The notes under the pieces: generated by a model
Seen by the model: the letters and a program-made list of their open reading frames with translations, nothing else
What the model was told of the DNA's origin: nothing
Databases searched by the model: none
Shown here: positions 50,623 to 63,747 of the stretch, piece by piece
Numbering within the stretch: the first letter of the stretch is position 1
Layout: each line of letters begins with the position of its first letter
Translations under genes and position numbers: made by a program
Source: Acanthornis magna
Taxonomy: Eukaryota > Chordata > Aves > Passeriformes > Acanthizidae
Direction of reading: 5' to 3'
DNA: 64,000 nucleotides
NCBI GenBank assembly: GCA_036785705.1
Contig: JAWUZG010000967.1
Location: 1 to 64,000 of the forward strand

Positions 50623-53324
50623 CTACGTGGAGAATACATTCTCCACGCACGCTACCTTCTCCGGGAGCTGAACTTGCACGAGTTTTGCAAGTCTAAAGCT
50701 GGAGCAAAGTGTTTCTCTCTCTCTCTCGCTCCCTCTCTCTCTGCACATTGTCCCCGTGTCCCGGTGCTACCAGAACATCGTAGCAGCGAGAAACATCCTT
50801 TGGAGACGAGCCTGCATGCTGCTATGCTTGCCCGTGCAGTTTGGATGTGAAATGCAGGGTGCACAGCAGCTCCGCGTTCTCCGGCACCTCGCTCCGGCTT
50901 CTAGCCGCCTAAGACGCACCTTAGCCGGCTAGGCGCTCTTAGCTCGCAAAGCGCGAGAAAGAATCGGACGGCTCTCTGCGGTCCGGCACAAGATGCGAAC
51001 AGAAGAGGCTACGTGGAGAATACATTCTCCACGCACGCTACCTTCTCCGGGAGCTGAACTTGCACGAGTTTTGCAAGTTTAAAGCTGGAGCAAAGTGTTT
51101 CTCTCTCTCTCTCGCTCCCTCTCTCTCTGCACATTGTCCCCGTGACCCGGTGTTGCCAGAACATCGTAGCAGCGTGAAACATCCTTTGGAGATGAGCCTG
51201 CATGCTGCTATGCTTGTCCGTGCAGTTTGGATGCGAAATGCAGGGTGCACAGCAGCTCCGCGTTCTCCGGCACCTCGCTCCGGCTTCTAGCCGCCTAAGA
51301 CGCACCTTAGCCGGCTAGGCGCTCTTAGCTCGCAAAGCGCGAGAAAGAAGCGGACGGCTCTCTGCGGTCCGGCACAAGATGCGAACAGAAGAAGCTACGT
51401 GGAGAATACATTCTCCACGCACGCTACCTTCTCCGGGAGCTGAACTTGCACGAGTTTTGCAAGTCTAAAGCTGGAGCAAAGTGTTTCTCTCTCTCTCTCG
51501 CTCCCTCTCTCTCTGCACATTGTCCCCGTGTCCCGGTGCTGCCAGAACATCGTAGCAGCGAGAAACATCCTTTGGAGATGAGCCTGCATGCTGCTATGCT
51601 TGCCCGTGCAGTTTGGATGTGAAATGCAGGGTGCACAGCAGCTCCGCGTTCTCCGGCACCTCGCTCCAGCTTCTAGCCGCCTAAGGCGCACCTTAGGCGG
51701 CTAGGCGCTCTTAGCTCGCAAAGCGCGAGAAAGAAGCGGACGGCTCTCTGCGGTCCGGCACAAGATGCGAACAGAAGAGGCTACGTGGAGAATACATTCT
51801 CCACGCACGCTACCTTCTCCGGGAGCTGAACTTGCACGAGTTTTGCAAGTCTAAAGCTGGAGCAAAGTGTTTCTCTCTCTCTCTCGCTCCCTCTCTCTCT
51901 GCACATTGTCCCCGTGTCCCGGTGCTGCCAGAACATCGTAGCAGCGAGAAACATCCTTTGGAGATGAGCCTGCATTCTGCTATGATTGCCCGTGCAGTTT
52001 GGATGCGAAATGCAGGGTGCACAGCAGCTCCGCGTTCTCCGGCACCTCGCTCCGGCTTCTAGCCGCCTAAGACGCACCTTAGCCGGCTAGGCGCTCTTAG
52101 CTCGCAAAGCGCGAGAAAGAAGCGGACAGCTCTCTGCGGTCCGGCACAAGGTGCGAACAGAAGAGGCTACGTGGAGAATACATTCTCCACGCACGCTACC
52201 TTCTCCGGGAGCTGAACTTGCACGAGTTTTGCAAGTCTAAAGCTGGAGCAAAGTGTTTCTCTCTCTCTCTCGCTCCCTCTCTCTCTGCACATTGTCCCCG
52301 TGTCCCGGTGCTGCCAGAACATCGTAGCAGCGTGAAACATCCTTTGGAGACGAGCCTGCATGCTGCTATGCTTGCCCGTGCAGTTTGGATGTGAAATGCA
52401 GGGTGCACAGCAGCTCCGCGTTCTCCGGCACCTCGCTCCGGCTTCTAGCCGCCTAAGACGCACCTTAGGCGGCTAGGCGCTCTTAGCTCGCAAAGCGCGA
52501 GAAAGAAGCGGCCGGCTCTCTGCGGTCCGGCACAAGATGCGAACAGAAGAGGCTACGTGGAGAATACATTCTCCACGCACGCTACCTTCTCCGGGAGCTG
52601 AACTTGCACGAGTTTTGCAAGTCTAAAGCTGGAGCAAAGTGTTTCTCTCTCTCTCTCGCTCCCTCTCTCTCTGCACATTGTCCCCGTGTCCCGGTGTTGC
52701 CAGAACATCGTAGCAGCGAGAAACATCCTTTGGAGATGAGCCTGCATGCTACTATGCTTGCCGGTGCAGTTTGGATGTGAAATGCAGGGTGCACAGCAGC
52801 TCCGCTTTCTCCGGCACCTCGCTCCGGCTTCTAGCCGCCTAAGACGCACCTTAGCCGGCTAGGCGCTCTTAGCTCGCAAAGCGCGAGAAAGAAGCGGCCG
52901 GCTCTCTGCGGTCCGGCACAAGATGCGAACAGAAGAGGCTACGTGGAGAATACATTCTCCACGCACGCTACCTTCTCCGGGAGCTGAACTTGCACGAGTT
53001 TTGCAAGTCTAAAGCTGGAGCAAAGTGTTTCTCTCTCTCTCTCGCTCCCTCTCTCTCTGCACATTGTCCCCGTGTCCCGGTGCTGCCAGAACATCGTAGC
53101 AGCGAGAAACATCCTTTGGAGATGAGCCTGCATGCTCCTATGCTTGCCGGTGCAGTTAGGATGCGAAATGCAGGGTGCACAGCAGCTCCGCATTCTCCGG
53201 CACCTCGCTCCGGCTTCTAGCCGCCTAAGACGCACCTTAGGCGGCTAGGCGCTCTTAGCTCGCAAAGCGCGAGAAAGAAGCGGACGGCTCTCTGCGGTCC
53301 GGCACAAGATGCGAACAGAAGAAG
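49465..53324 (+). repeat. 10-monomer block, longer version
   Basis: The monomers in order are: two gaaacttcc units; a gttaggatg unit; a gtgctacc unit; two further units (51,009-51,780); a cattctgctatgatt unit; a gcgtgaaac unit; a ccgctttctcc unit; and a catgctcctatg unit. The same order, lacking the two units at 51,009-51,780, follows at 53,711-56,798. The monomer at 53,325 separates the two blocks. Confidence 0.85.
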
Positions 53325-53710
53325 CTACGTGGAGAATACATTCTCCACGCACGCTACCTTCTCCGGGAGCTGAACTTGCACGAGTTTTGCAAGTCTAAAG
53401 CTGGAGCAAAGTGTTTCTCTCTCTCTCTCGCTCCCTCTCTCTCTGCACATTGTCCCCGTGTCCCGGTGCTGCCAGAACATCGTAGCAGCGTGAAACATCC
53501 TTTGGAGACGAGCCTGCATGCTGCTATGCTTGTCCGTGCAGTTTGGATGTGAAATGCAGGGTGCACAGCAGCTCCGCGTTCTCCGGCACCTCGCTCCGGC
53601 TTCTAGCCGCCTAAGACGCACCTTAGCCGGCTAGGCGCTCTTAGCTCGCAAAGCGCGAGAAAGAAGCGGACGGCTCTCTGCGGTCCGGCACAAGATGCGA
53701 ACAGAAGAAG

Positions 53711-56700
53711 CTACGTGGAGAATACATTCTCCACGCACGCTACCTTCTCCGGGAGCTGAACTTGCACGAGTTTTGCAAGTCTAAAGCTGGAGCAAAGTGT
53801 TTCTCTCTCTCTCTCGCTCCCTCTCTCTCTGCACATTGTCCCCGTGTCCCGGTGCTGCCAGAACATCGTAGCAGCGAGAAACTTCCTTTGGAGACGAGCC
53901 TGCATGCTGCTATGCTTGTCCGTGCAGTTTGGATGCGAAATGCAGGGTGCACAGCAGCTCCGCGTTCTCCGGCACCTCGCTCCGGCTTCTAGCCGCCTAA
54001 GACGCACCTTAGCCGGCTAGGCGCTCTTAGCTCGCAAAGCGCGAGAAAGAAGCGGACGGCTCTCTGCGGTCCGGCACAAGATGCGAACAGAAGAGGATAC
54101 GTGGAGAATACATTCTCCACGCACGCTACCTTCTCCGGGAGCTGAACTTGCACGAGTTTTGTAAGTCTAAAGCTGGAGCAAAGTGTTTCTCTCTCTCTCT
54201 CGCTCCCTCTCTCTCTGCACATTGTCCCCGTGTCCCGGTGCTGCCAGAACATCGTAGCAGCGAGAAACTTCCTTTGGAGACGAGCCTGCATGCTGCTATG
54301 CTTGTCCGTGCAGTTTGGATGCGAAATGCAGGGTGCACAGCAGCTCCGCGTTCTCCGGCACCTCGCTCCGGCTTCTAGCCGCCTAAGACGCACCTTAGCC
54401 GGCTAGGCGCTCTTAGCTCGCAAAGCGCGAGAAAGAAGCGGACGGCTCTCTGCGGTCCGGCACAAGGTGCGAACAGAAGAGGCTACGTGGAGAATACATT
54501 CTCCACGCACGCTACCTTCTCCGGGAGCTGAACTTGCACGAGTTTTGTAAGTCTAAAGCTGGAGCAAAGTGTTTCTCTCTCTCTCTCGCTCCCTCTCTCT
54601 CTGCACATTGTCCCCGTGTCCCGGTGCTGCCAGAACATCGTAGCAGCGAGAAACATCCTTTGGAGATGAGCCTGCATGCTGCTATGCTTGCCCGTGCAGT
54701 TAGGATGCGAAATGCAGGGTGCACAGCAGCTCCGCATTCTCCGGCACCTCGCTCCGGCTTCTAGCCGCCTAAGACGCACCTTAGCCGGCTAGGCGCTCTT
54801 AGCTCGCAAAGCGCGAGAAAGAAGCGGACGGCTCTCTGCGGTCCGGCACAAGATGCGAACAGAAGAAGCTACGTGGAGAATACATTCTCCACGCACGCTA
54901 CCTTCTCCGGGAGCTGAACTTGCACGAGTTTTGCAAGTCTAAAGCTGGAGCAAAGTGTTTCTCTCTCTCTCTCGCTCCCTCTCTCTCTGCACATTGTCCC
55001 CGTGTCCCGGTGCTACCAGAACATCGTAGCAGCGAGAAACATCCTTTGGAGACGAGCCTGCATGCTGCTATGCTTGCCCGTGCAGTTTGGATGTGAAATG
55101 CAGGGTGCACAGCAGCTCCGCGTTCTCCGGCACCTCGCTCCGGCTTCTAGCCGCCTAAGACGCACCTTAGGCGGCTAGGCGCTCTTAGCTCGCAAAGCGC
55201 GAGAAAGAAGCGGACGGCTCTCTGCGGTCCGGCACAAGATGCGAACAGAAGAGGCTACGTGGAGAATACATTCTCCACGCACGCTACCTTCTCCGGGAGC
55301 TGAACTTGCACGAGTTTTGCAAGTCTAAAGCTGGAGCAAAGTGTTTCTCTCTCTCTCTCGCTCCCTCTCTCTCTGCACATTGTCCCCGTGTCCCGGTGCT
55401 GCCAGAACATCGTAGCAGCGAGAAACATCCTTTGGAGATGAGCCTGCATTCTGCTATGATTGCCCGTGCAGTTTGGATGCGAAATGCAGGGTGCACAGCA
55501 GCTCCGCGTTCTCCGGCACCTCGCTCCGGCTTCTAGCCGCCTAAGACGCACCTTAGCCGGCTAGGCGCTCTTAGCTCGCAAAGCGCGAGAAAGAAGCGGA
55601 CAGCTCTCTGCGGTCCGGCACAAGGTGCGAACAGAAGAGGCTACGTGGAGAATACATTCTCCACGCACGCTACCTTCTCCGGGAGCTGAACTTGCACGAG
55701 TTTTGCAAGTCTAAAGCTGGAGCAAAGTGTTTCTCTCTCTCTCTCGCTCCCTCTCTCTCTGCACATTGTCCCCGTGTCCCGGTGCTGCCAGAACATCGTA
55801 GCAGCGTGAAACATCCTTTGGAGACGAGCCTGCATGCTGCTATGCTTGCCCGTGCAGTTTGGATGTGAAATGCAGGGTGCACAGCAGCTCCGCGTTCTCC
55901 GGCACCTCGCTCCGGCTTCTAGCCGCCTAAGACGCACCTTAGCCGGCTAGGCGCTCTTAGCTCGCAAAGCGCGAGAAAGAAGCGGACGGCTCTCTGCGGT
56001 CCGGCACAAGATGCGAACAGAAGAGGCTACGTGGAGAATACATTCTCCACGCACGCTACCTTCTCCGGGAGCTGAACTTGCACGAGTTTTGCAAGTCTAA
56101 AGCTGGAGCAAAGTGTTTCTCTCTCTCTCTCGCTCCCTCTCTCTCTGCACATTGTCCCCGTGTCCCGGTGTTGCCAGAACATCGTAGCAGCGAGAAACAT
56201 CCTTTGGAGATGAGCCTGCATGCTACTATGCTTGCCGGTGCAGTTTGGATGTGAAATGCAGGGTGCACAGCAGCTCCGCTTTCTCCGGCACCTCGCTCCG
56301 GCTTCTAGCCGCCTAAGACGCACCTTAGCCGGCTAGGCGCTCTTAGCTCGCAAAGCGCGAGAAAGAAGCGGCCGGCTCTCTGCGGTCCGGCACAAGATGC
56401 GAACAGAAGAGGCTACGTGGAGAATACATTCTCCACGCACGCTACCTTCTCCGGGAGCTGAACTTGCACGAGTTTTGCAAGTCTAAAGCTGGAGCAAAGT
56501 GTTTCTCTCTCTCTCTCGCTCCCTCTCTCTCTGCACATTGTCCCCGTGTCCCGGTGCTGCCAGAACATCGTAGCAGCGAGAAACATCCTTTGGAGATGAG
56601 CCTGCATGCTCCTATGCTTGCCGGTGCAGTTAGGATGCGAAATGCAGGGTGCACAGCAGCTCCGCATTCTCCGGCACCTCGCTCCGGCTTCTAGCCGCCT

Positions 56701-56798
56701 AAGACGCACCTTAGGCGGCTAGGCGCTCTTAGCTCGCAAAGCGCGAGAAAGAAGCGGACGGCTCTCTGCGGTCCGGCACAAGATGCGAACAGAAGAAG
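53711..56798 (+). repeat. 8-monomer block, version lacking two monomers
   Basis: The first four monomers match 49,465-51,008 at an offset of 4,246 bp (11 monomers). The next four match 51,781-53,324 at 3,474 bp (9 monomers). The change of offset by exactly 772 bp shows a clean loss here, or gain there, of two monomers. Three of the last four recur once more at 57,185-58,342, at an offset of 1,544 bp. Confidence 0.85.
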
Positions 56799-57184
56799 CT
56801 ACGTGGAGAATACATTCTCCACGCACGCTACCTTCTCCGGGAGCTGAACTTGCACGAGTTTTGCAAGTCTAAAGCTGGAGCAAAGTGTTTCTCTCTCTCT
56901 CTCGCTCCCTCTCTCTCTGCACATTGTCCCCGTGTCCCGGTGCTACCAGAACATCGTAGCAGCGAGAAACATCCTTTGGAGACGAGCCTGCATGCTGCTA
57001 TGCTTGCCCGTGCAGTTTGGATGTGAAATGCAGGGTGCACAGCAGCTCCGCGTTCTCCGGCACCTCGCTCCGGCTTCTAGCCGCCTAAGACGCACCTTAG
57101 CCGGCTAGGCGCTCTTAGCTCGCAAAGCGCGAGAAAGAAGCGGACGGCTCTCTGCGGTCCGGCACAAGATGCGAACAGAAGAGG

Positions 57185-58342
57185 CTACGTGGAGAATACA
57201 TTCTCCACGCACGCTACCTTCTCCGGGAGCTGAACTTGCACGAGTTTTGCAAGTCTAAAGCTGGAGCAAAGTGTTTCTCTCTCTCTCTCGCTCCCTCTCT
57301 CTCTGCACATTGTCCCCGTGTCCCGGTGCTGCCAGAACATCGTAGCAGCGTGAAACATCCTTTGGAGACGAGCCTGCATGCTGCTATGCTTGCCCGTGCA
57401 GTTTGGATGTGAAATGCAGGGTGCACAGCAGCTCCGCGTTCTCCGGCACCTCGCTCCGGCTTCTAGCCGCCTAAGACGCACCTTAGCCGGCTAGGCGCTC
57501 TTAGCTCGCAAAGCGCGAGAAAGAAGCGGACGGCTCTCTGCGGTCCGGCACAAGATGCGAACAGAAGAGGCTACGTGGAGAATACATTCTCCACGCACGC
57601 TACCTTCTCCGGGAGCTGAACTTGCACGAGTTTTGCAAGTCTAAAGCTGGAGCAAAGTGTTTCTCTCTCTCTCTCGCTCCCTCTCTCTCTGCACATTGTC
57701 CCCGTGTCCCGGTGTTGCCAGAACATCGTAGCAGCGAGAAACATCCTTTGGAGATGAGCCTGCATGCTACTATGCTTGCCGGTGCAGTTTGGATGTGAAA
57801 TGCAGGGTGCACAGCAGCTCCGCTTTCTCCGGCACCTCGCTCCGGCTTCTAGCCGCCTAAGACGCACCTTAGCCGGCTAGGCGCTCTTAGCTCGCAAAGC
57901 GCGAGAAAGAAGCGGCCGGCTCTCTGCGGTCCGGCACAAGATGCGAACAGAAGAGGCTACGTGGAGAATACATTCTCCACGCACGCTACCTTCTCCGGGA
58001 GCTGAACTTGCACGAGTTTTGCAAGTCTAAAGCTGGAGCAAAGTGTTTCTCTCTCTCTCTCGCTCCCTCTCTCTCTGCACATTGTCCCCGTGTCCCGGTG
58101 CTGCCAGAACATCGTAGCAGCGAGAAACATCCTTTGGAGATGAGCCTGCATGCTCCTATGCTTGCCGGTGCAGTTAGGATGCGAAATGCAGGGTGCACAG
58201 CAGCTCCGCATTCTCCGGCACCTCGCTCCGGCTTCTAGCCGCCTAAGACGCACCTTAGCCGGCTAGGCGCTCTTAGCTCGCAAAGCGCGAGAAAGAAGCG
58301 GCCGGCTCTCTGCGGTCCGGCACAAGATGCGAACAGAAGAGG
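57185..58342 (+). repeat. 3-monomer block, third copy
   Basis: The gcgtgaaac, ccgctttctcc and catgctcctatg monomers occur in the order seen at 52,167-53,324 and 55,641-56,798. The preceding monomer (56,799-57,184) is of the gtgctacc class, not the cattctgctatgatt class, so the copied segment starts within or after it. Confidence 0.8.
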
Positions 58343-61300
58343 CTACGTGGAGAATACATTCTCCACGCACGCTACCTTCTCCGGGAGCTGAACTTGCACG
58401 AGTTTTGCAAGTCTAAAGCTGGAGCAAAGTGTTTCTCTCTCTCTCTCGCTCCCTCTCTCTCTGCACATTGTCCCCGTGTCCCGGTGCTGCCAGAACATCG
58501 TAGCAGCGTGAAACATCCTTTGGAGACGAGCCTGCATGCTGCTATGCTTGTCCGTGCAGTTTGGATGCGAAATGCAGGGTGCACAGCAGCTCCGCGTTCT
58601 CCGGCACCTCGCTCCGGCTTCTAGCCGCCTAAGACGCACCTTAGCCGGCTAGTCGCTCTTAGCTCGCAAAGCGCGAGAAAGAAGCGGACGGCTCTCTGCG
58701 GTCCGGCACAAGATGCGAACAGAAGAAGCTACGTGGAGAATACATTCTCCACGCACGCTACCTTCTCCGGGAGCTGAACTTGCACGAGTTTTGCAAGTCT
58801 AAAGCTGGAGCAAAGTGTTTCTCTCTCTCTCTCGCTCCCTCTCTCTCTGCACATTGTCCCCGTGTCCCGGTGCTGCCAGAACATCGTAGCAGCGAGAAAC
58901 ATCCTTTGGAGACGAGCCTGCATGCTGCTATGCTTGCCCGTGCAGTTTGGATGTGAAATGCAGGGTGCACAGCAGCTCCGCGTTCTCCGGCACCTCGCTC
59001 CGGCTTCTAGCCGCCTAGAGACGCACCTTAGGCGGCTAGGCGCTCTTAGCTCGCAAAGCGCGAGAAAGAAGCGGCCGGCTCTCTGCGGTCCGGCACAAGA
59101 TGCGAACAGAAGAGGCTACGTGGAGAATACATTCTCCACGCACGCTACCTTCTCCGGGAGCTGAACTTGCACGAGTTTTGTAAGTCTAAAGCTGGAGCAA
59201 AGTGTTTCTCTCTCTCTCTCGCTCCCTCTCTCTCTGCACATTGTCCCCGTGTCCCGGTGCTGCCAGAACATCGTAGCAGCGTGAAACATCCTTTGGAGAC
59301 GAGCCTGCATGCTGCTATGCTTGTCCGTGCAGTTTGGATGCGAAATGCAGGGTGCACAGCAGCTCCGCGTTCTCCGGCACCTCGCTCCGGCTTCTAGCCG
59401 CCTAAGACGCACCTTAGGCGGCTAGGCGCTCTTAGCTCGCAAAGCGCGAGAAAGAAGCGGACGGCTCTCTGCGGTCCGGCACAAGATGCGAACAGAAGAG
59501 GCTACGTGGAGAATACATTCTCCACGCACGCTACCTTCTCCGGGAGCTGAACTTGCACGAGTTTTGCAAGTCTAAATCTGGAGCAAAGTGTTTCTCTCTC
59601 TCTCTCGCTCCCTCTCTCTCTGCACATTGTCCCCGTGTCCCGGTGCTGCCAGAACATCGTAGCAGCGTGAAACATCCTTTGGAGATGAGCCTGCATGCTG
59701 CTATGCTTGTCCGTGCAGTTTGGATGCGAAATGCAGGGTGCACAGCAGCTCCGCGTTCTCCGGCACCTCGCTCCGGCTTCTAGCCGCCTAAGACGCACCT
59801 TAGGCGGCTAGGCGCTCTTAGCTCGCAAAGCGCGAGAAAGAAGCGGACGGCTCTCTGCGGTCCGGCACAAGATGCGAACAGAAGAAGCTACGTGGAGAAT
59901 ACATTCTCCACGCACGCTACCTTCTCCGGGAGCTGAACTTGCACGAGTTTTGCAAGTCTAAAGCTGGAGCAAAGTGTTTCTCTCTCTCTCTCGCTCCCTC
60001 TCTCTCTGCACATTGTCCCCGTGTCCCGGTGCTGCCAGAACATCGTAGCAGCGAGAAACATCCTTTGGAGATGAGCCTGCATGCTCCTATGCTTGCCCGT
60101 GCAGTTTGGATGTGAAATGCAGGGTGCACAGCAGCTCCGCGTTCTCCGGCACCTCGCTCCGGCTTCTAGCCGCCTAAGACGCACCTTAGGCGGCTAGGCG
60201 CTCTTAGCTCGCAAAGCGCGAGAAAGAAGCGGCCGGCTCTCTGCGGTCCGGCACAAGATGCGAACAGAAGAGGCTACGTGGAGAATACATTCTCCACGCA
60301 CGCTACCTTCTCCGGGAGCTGAACTTGCACGAGTTTTGCAAGTCTAAAGCTGGAGCAAAGTGTTTCTCTCTCTCTCTCGCTCCCTCTCTCTCTGCACATT
60401 GTCCCCGTGTCCCGGTGCTGCCAGAACATCGTAGCAGCGAGAAACATCCTTTGGAGACGAGCCTGCATTCTGCTATGATTGCCCGTGCAGTTTGGATGCG
60501 AAATGCAGGGTGCACAGCAGCTCCGCGTTCTCCGGCACCTCGCTCCGGCTTCTAGCCGCCTAAGACGCACCTTAGGCGGCTAGGCGCTCTTAGCTCGCAA
60601 AGCGCGAGAAAGAATCGGACGGCTCTCTGCGGTCCGGCAGAAGGTGCGAACAGAAGAGGCTACGTGGAGAATACATTCTCCACGCACGCTACCTTCTCCG
60701 GGAGCTGAACTTGCACGAGTTTTGCAAGTCTAAAGCTGGAGCAAAGTGTTTCTCTCTCTCTCTCGCTCCCTCTCTCTCTGCACATTGTCCCCGTGTCCCG
60801 GTGCTGCCAGAACATCGTAGCAGCGTGAAACATCCTTTGGAGACGAGCCTGCATGCTGCTATGCTTGCCGGTGCAGTTTGGATGCGAAATGCAGGGTGCA
60901 CAGCAGCTCCGCGTTCTCCGGCACCTCGCTCCGGCTTCTAGCCGCCTAAGACGCACCTTAGCCGGCTAGGCGCTCTTAGCTCGCAAAGCGCGAGAAAGAA
61001 GCGGACGGCTCTCTGCGGTCCGGCACAAGATGCGAACAGAAGAGGCTACGTGGAGAATACATTCTCCACGCACGCTACCTTCTCCGGGAGCTGAACTTGC
61101 ACGAGTTTTGAAAGTCTAAAGCTGGAGCAAAGTGTTTCTCTCTCTCTCTCGCTCCCTCTCTCTCTGCACATTGTCCCCGTGTCCCGGTGTTGCCAGAACA
61201 TCGTAGCAGCGAGAAACATCCTTTGGAGATGAGCCTGCATGCTACTATGCTTGCCCGTGCAGTTTGGATGTGAAATGCAGGGTGCACAGCAGCTCCGCTT

Positions 61301-63747
61301 TCTCCGGCACCTCGCTCCGGCTTCTAGCCGCCTAAGACGCACCTTAGGCGGCTAGGCGCTCTTAGCTCGCAAAGCGCGAGAAAGAAGCGGACGGCTCTCT
61401 GCGGTCCGGCACAAGATGCGAACAGAAGAGGCTACGTGGAGAATACATTCTCCACGCACGCTACCTTCTCCGGGAGCTGAACTTGCACGAGTTTTGCAAG
61501 TCTAAAGCTGGAGCAAAGTGTTTCTCTCTCTCTCTCGCTCCCTCTCTCTCTGCACATTGTCCCCGTGTCCCGGTGCTGCCAGAACATCGTAGCAGCGAGA
61601 AACATCCTTTGGAGACGAGCCTGCATGCTGCTATGCTTGCCCGTGCAGTTTGGATGCGAAATGCAGGGTGCACAGCAGCTCCGCGTTCTCCGGCACCTCG
61701 CTCCGGCTTCTAGCCGCCTAAGACGCACCTTAGGCGGCTAGGCGCTCTTAGCTCGCAAAGCGCGAGAAAGAAGCGGACGGCTCTCTGCGGTCCGGCACAA
61801 GGTGCGAACAGAAGAGGCTACGTGGAGAATACATTCTCCACGCACGCTACCTTCTCCGGGAGCTGAACTTGCACGAGTTTTGCAAGTCTAAAGCTGGAGC
61901 AAAGTGTTTCTCTCTCTCTCTCGCTCCCTCTCTCTCTGCACATTGTCCCCGTGTCCCGGTGCTGCCAGAACATCGTAGCAGCGAGAAACATCCTTTGGAG
62001 ATGAGCCTGCATTCTGCTGTGATTGCCCGTGCAGTTTGGATGCGAAATGCAGGGTGCACAGCAGCTCCGCTTTCTCCGGCACCTCGCTCCGGCTTCTAGC
62101 CGCCTAAGACGCACCTTAGCCGGCTAGGCGCTCTTAGCTCGCAAAGCGCGAGAAAGAAGCGGACAGCTCTCTGCGGTCCGGCACAAGGTGCGAACAGAAG
62201 AGGCTACGTGGAGAATACATTCTCCACGCACGCTACCTTCTCCGGGAGCTGAACTTGCACGAGTTTTGCAAGTCTAAAGCTGGAGCAAAGTGTTTCTCTC
62301 TCTCTCTCGCTCCCTCTCTCTCTGCACATTGTCCCCGTGTCCCGGTGCTACCAGAACATCGTAGCAGCGAGAAACATCCTTTGGAGACGAGCCTGCATGC
62401 TGCTATGCTTGCCCGTGCAGTTTGGATGCGAAATGCAGGGTGCACAGCAGCTCTGCGTTCTCCGGCACCTCGCTCCGGCTTCTAGCCGCCTAAGACGCAC
62501 CTTAGCCGGCTAGGCGCTCTTAGCTCGCAAAGCGCGAGAAAGAAGCGGCCGGCTCTCTGCGGTCCGGCACAAGATGCGAACAGAAGAGGCTACGTGGAGA
62601 ATACATTCTCCACGCACGCTACCTTCTCCGGGAGCTGAACTTGCACGAGTTTTGCAAGTCTAAAGCTGGAGCAAAGTGTTTCTCTCTCTCTCTCGCTCCC
62701 TCTCTCTCTGCACATTGTCCCCGTGTCCCGGTGCTGCCAGAACATCGTAGCAGCGTGAAACATCCTTTGGAGACGAGCCTGCATGCTGCTATGCTTGTCC
62801 GTGCAGTTTGGATGCGAAATGCAGGGTGCACAGCAGCTCCGCGTTCTCCGGCACCTCGCTCCGGCTTCTAGCCGCCTAAGACGCACCTTAGCCGGCTAGG
62901 CGCTCTTAGCTCGCAAAGCGCGAGAAAGAAGCGGACGGCTCTCTGCGGTCCGGCACAAGATGCGAACAGAAGAAGCTACGTGGAGAATACATTCTCCACG
63001 CACGCTACCTTCTCCGGGAGCTGAACTTGCACGAGTTTTGCAAGTCTAAAGCTGGAGCAAAGTGTTTCTCTCTCTCTCTCGCTCCCTCTCTCTCTGCACA
63101 TTGTCCCCGTGTCCCGGTGCTGCCAGAACATCGTAGCAGCGAGAAACATCCTTTGGAGACGAGCCTGCATGCTGCTATGCTTGCCCGTGCAGTTTGGATG
63201 TGAAATGCAGGGTGCACAGCAGCTCCGCGTTCTCCGGCACCTCGCTCCGGCTTCTAGCCGCCTAAGATGCACCTTAGCCGGCTAGGCGCTCTTAGCTCGC
63301 AAAGCGCGAGAAAGAAGCGGACGGCTCTCTGCGGTCCGGCACAAGATGCGAACAGAAGAGGCTACGTGGAGAATACATTCTCCACGCACGCTACCTTCTC
63401 CGGGAGCTGAACTTGCACGAGTTTTGCAAGTCTAAAGCTGGAGCAAAGTGTTTCTCTCTCTCTCTCGCTCCCTCTCTCTCTGCACATTGTCCCCGTGTCC
63501 CGGTGCTGCCAGAACATCGTAGCAGCGTGAAACATCCTTTGGAGACGAGCCTGCATGCTGCTATGCTTGCCCGTGCAGTTTGGATGTGAAATGCAGGGTG
63601 CACAGCAGCTCCGCGTTCTCCGGCACCTCGCTCCGGCTTCTAGCCGCCTAAGACGCACCTTAGGCGGCTAGGCGCTCTTAGCTCGCAAAGCGCGAGAAAG
63701 AAGCGGACGGCTCTCTGCGGTCCGGCACAAGATGCGAACAGAAGAAG

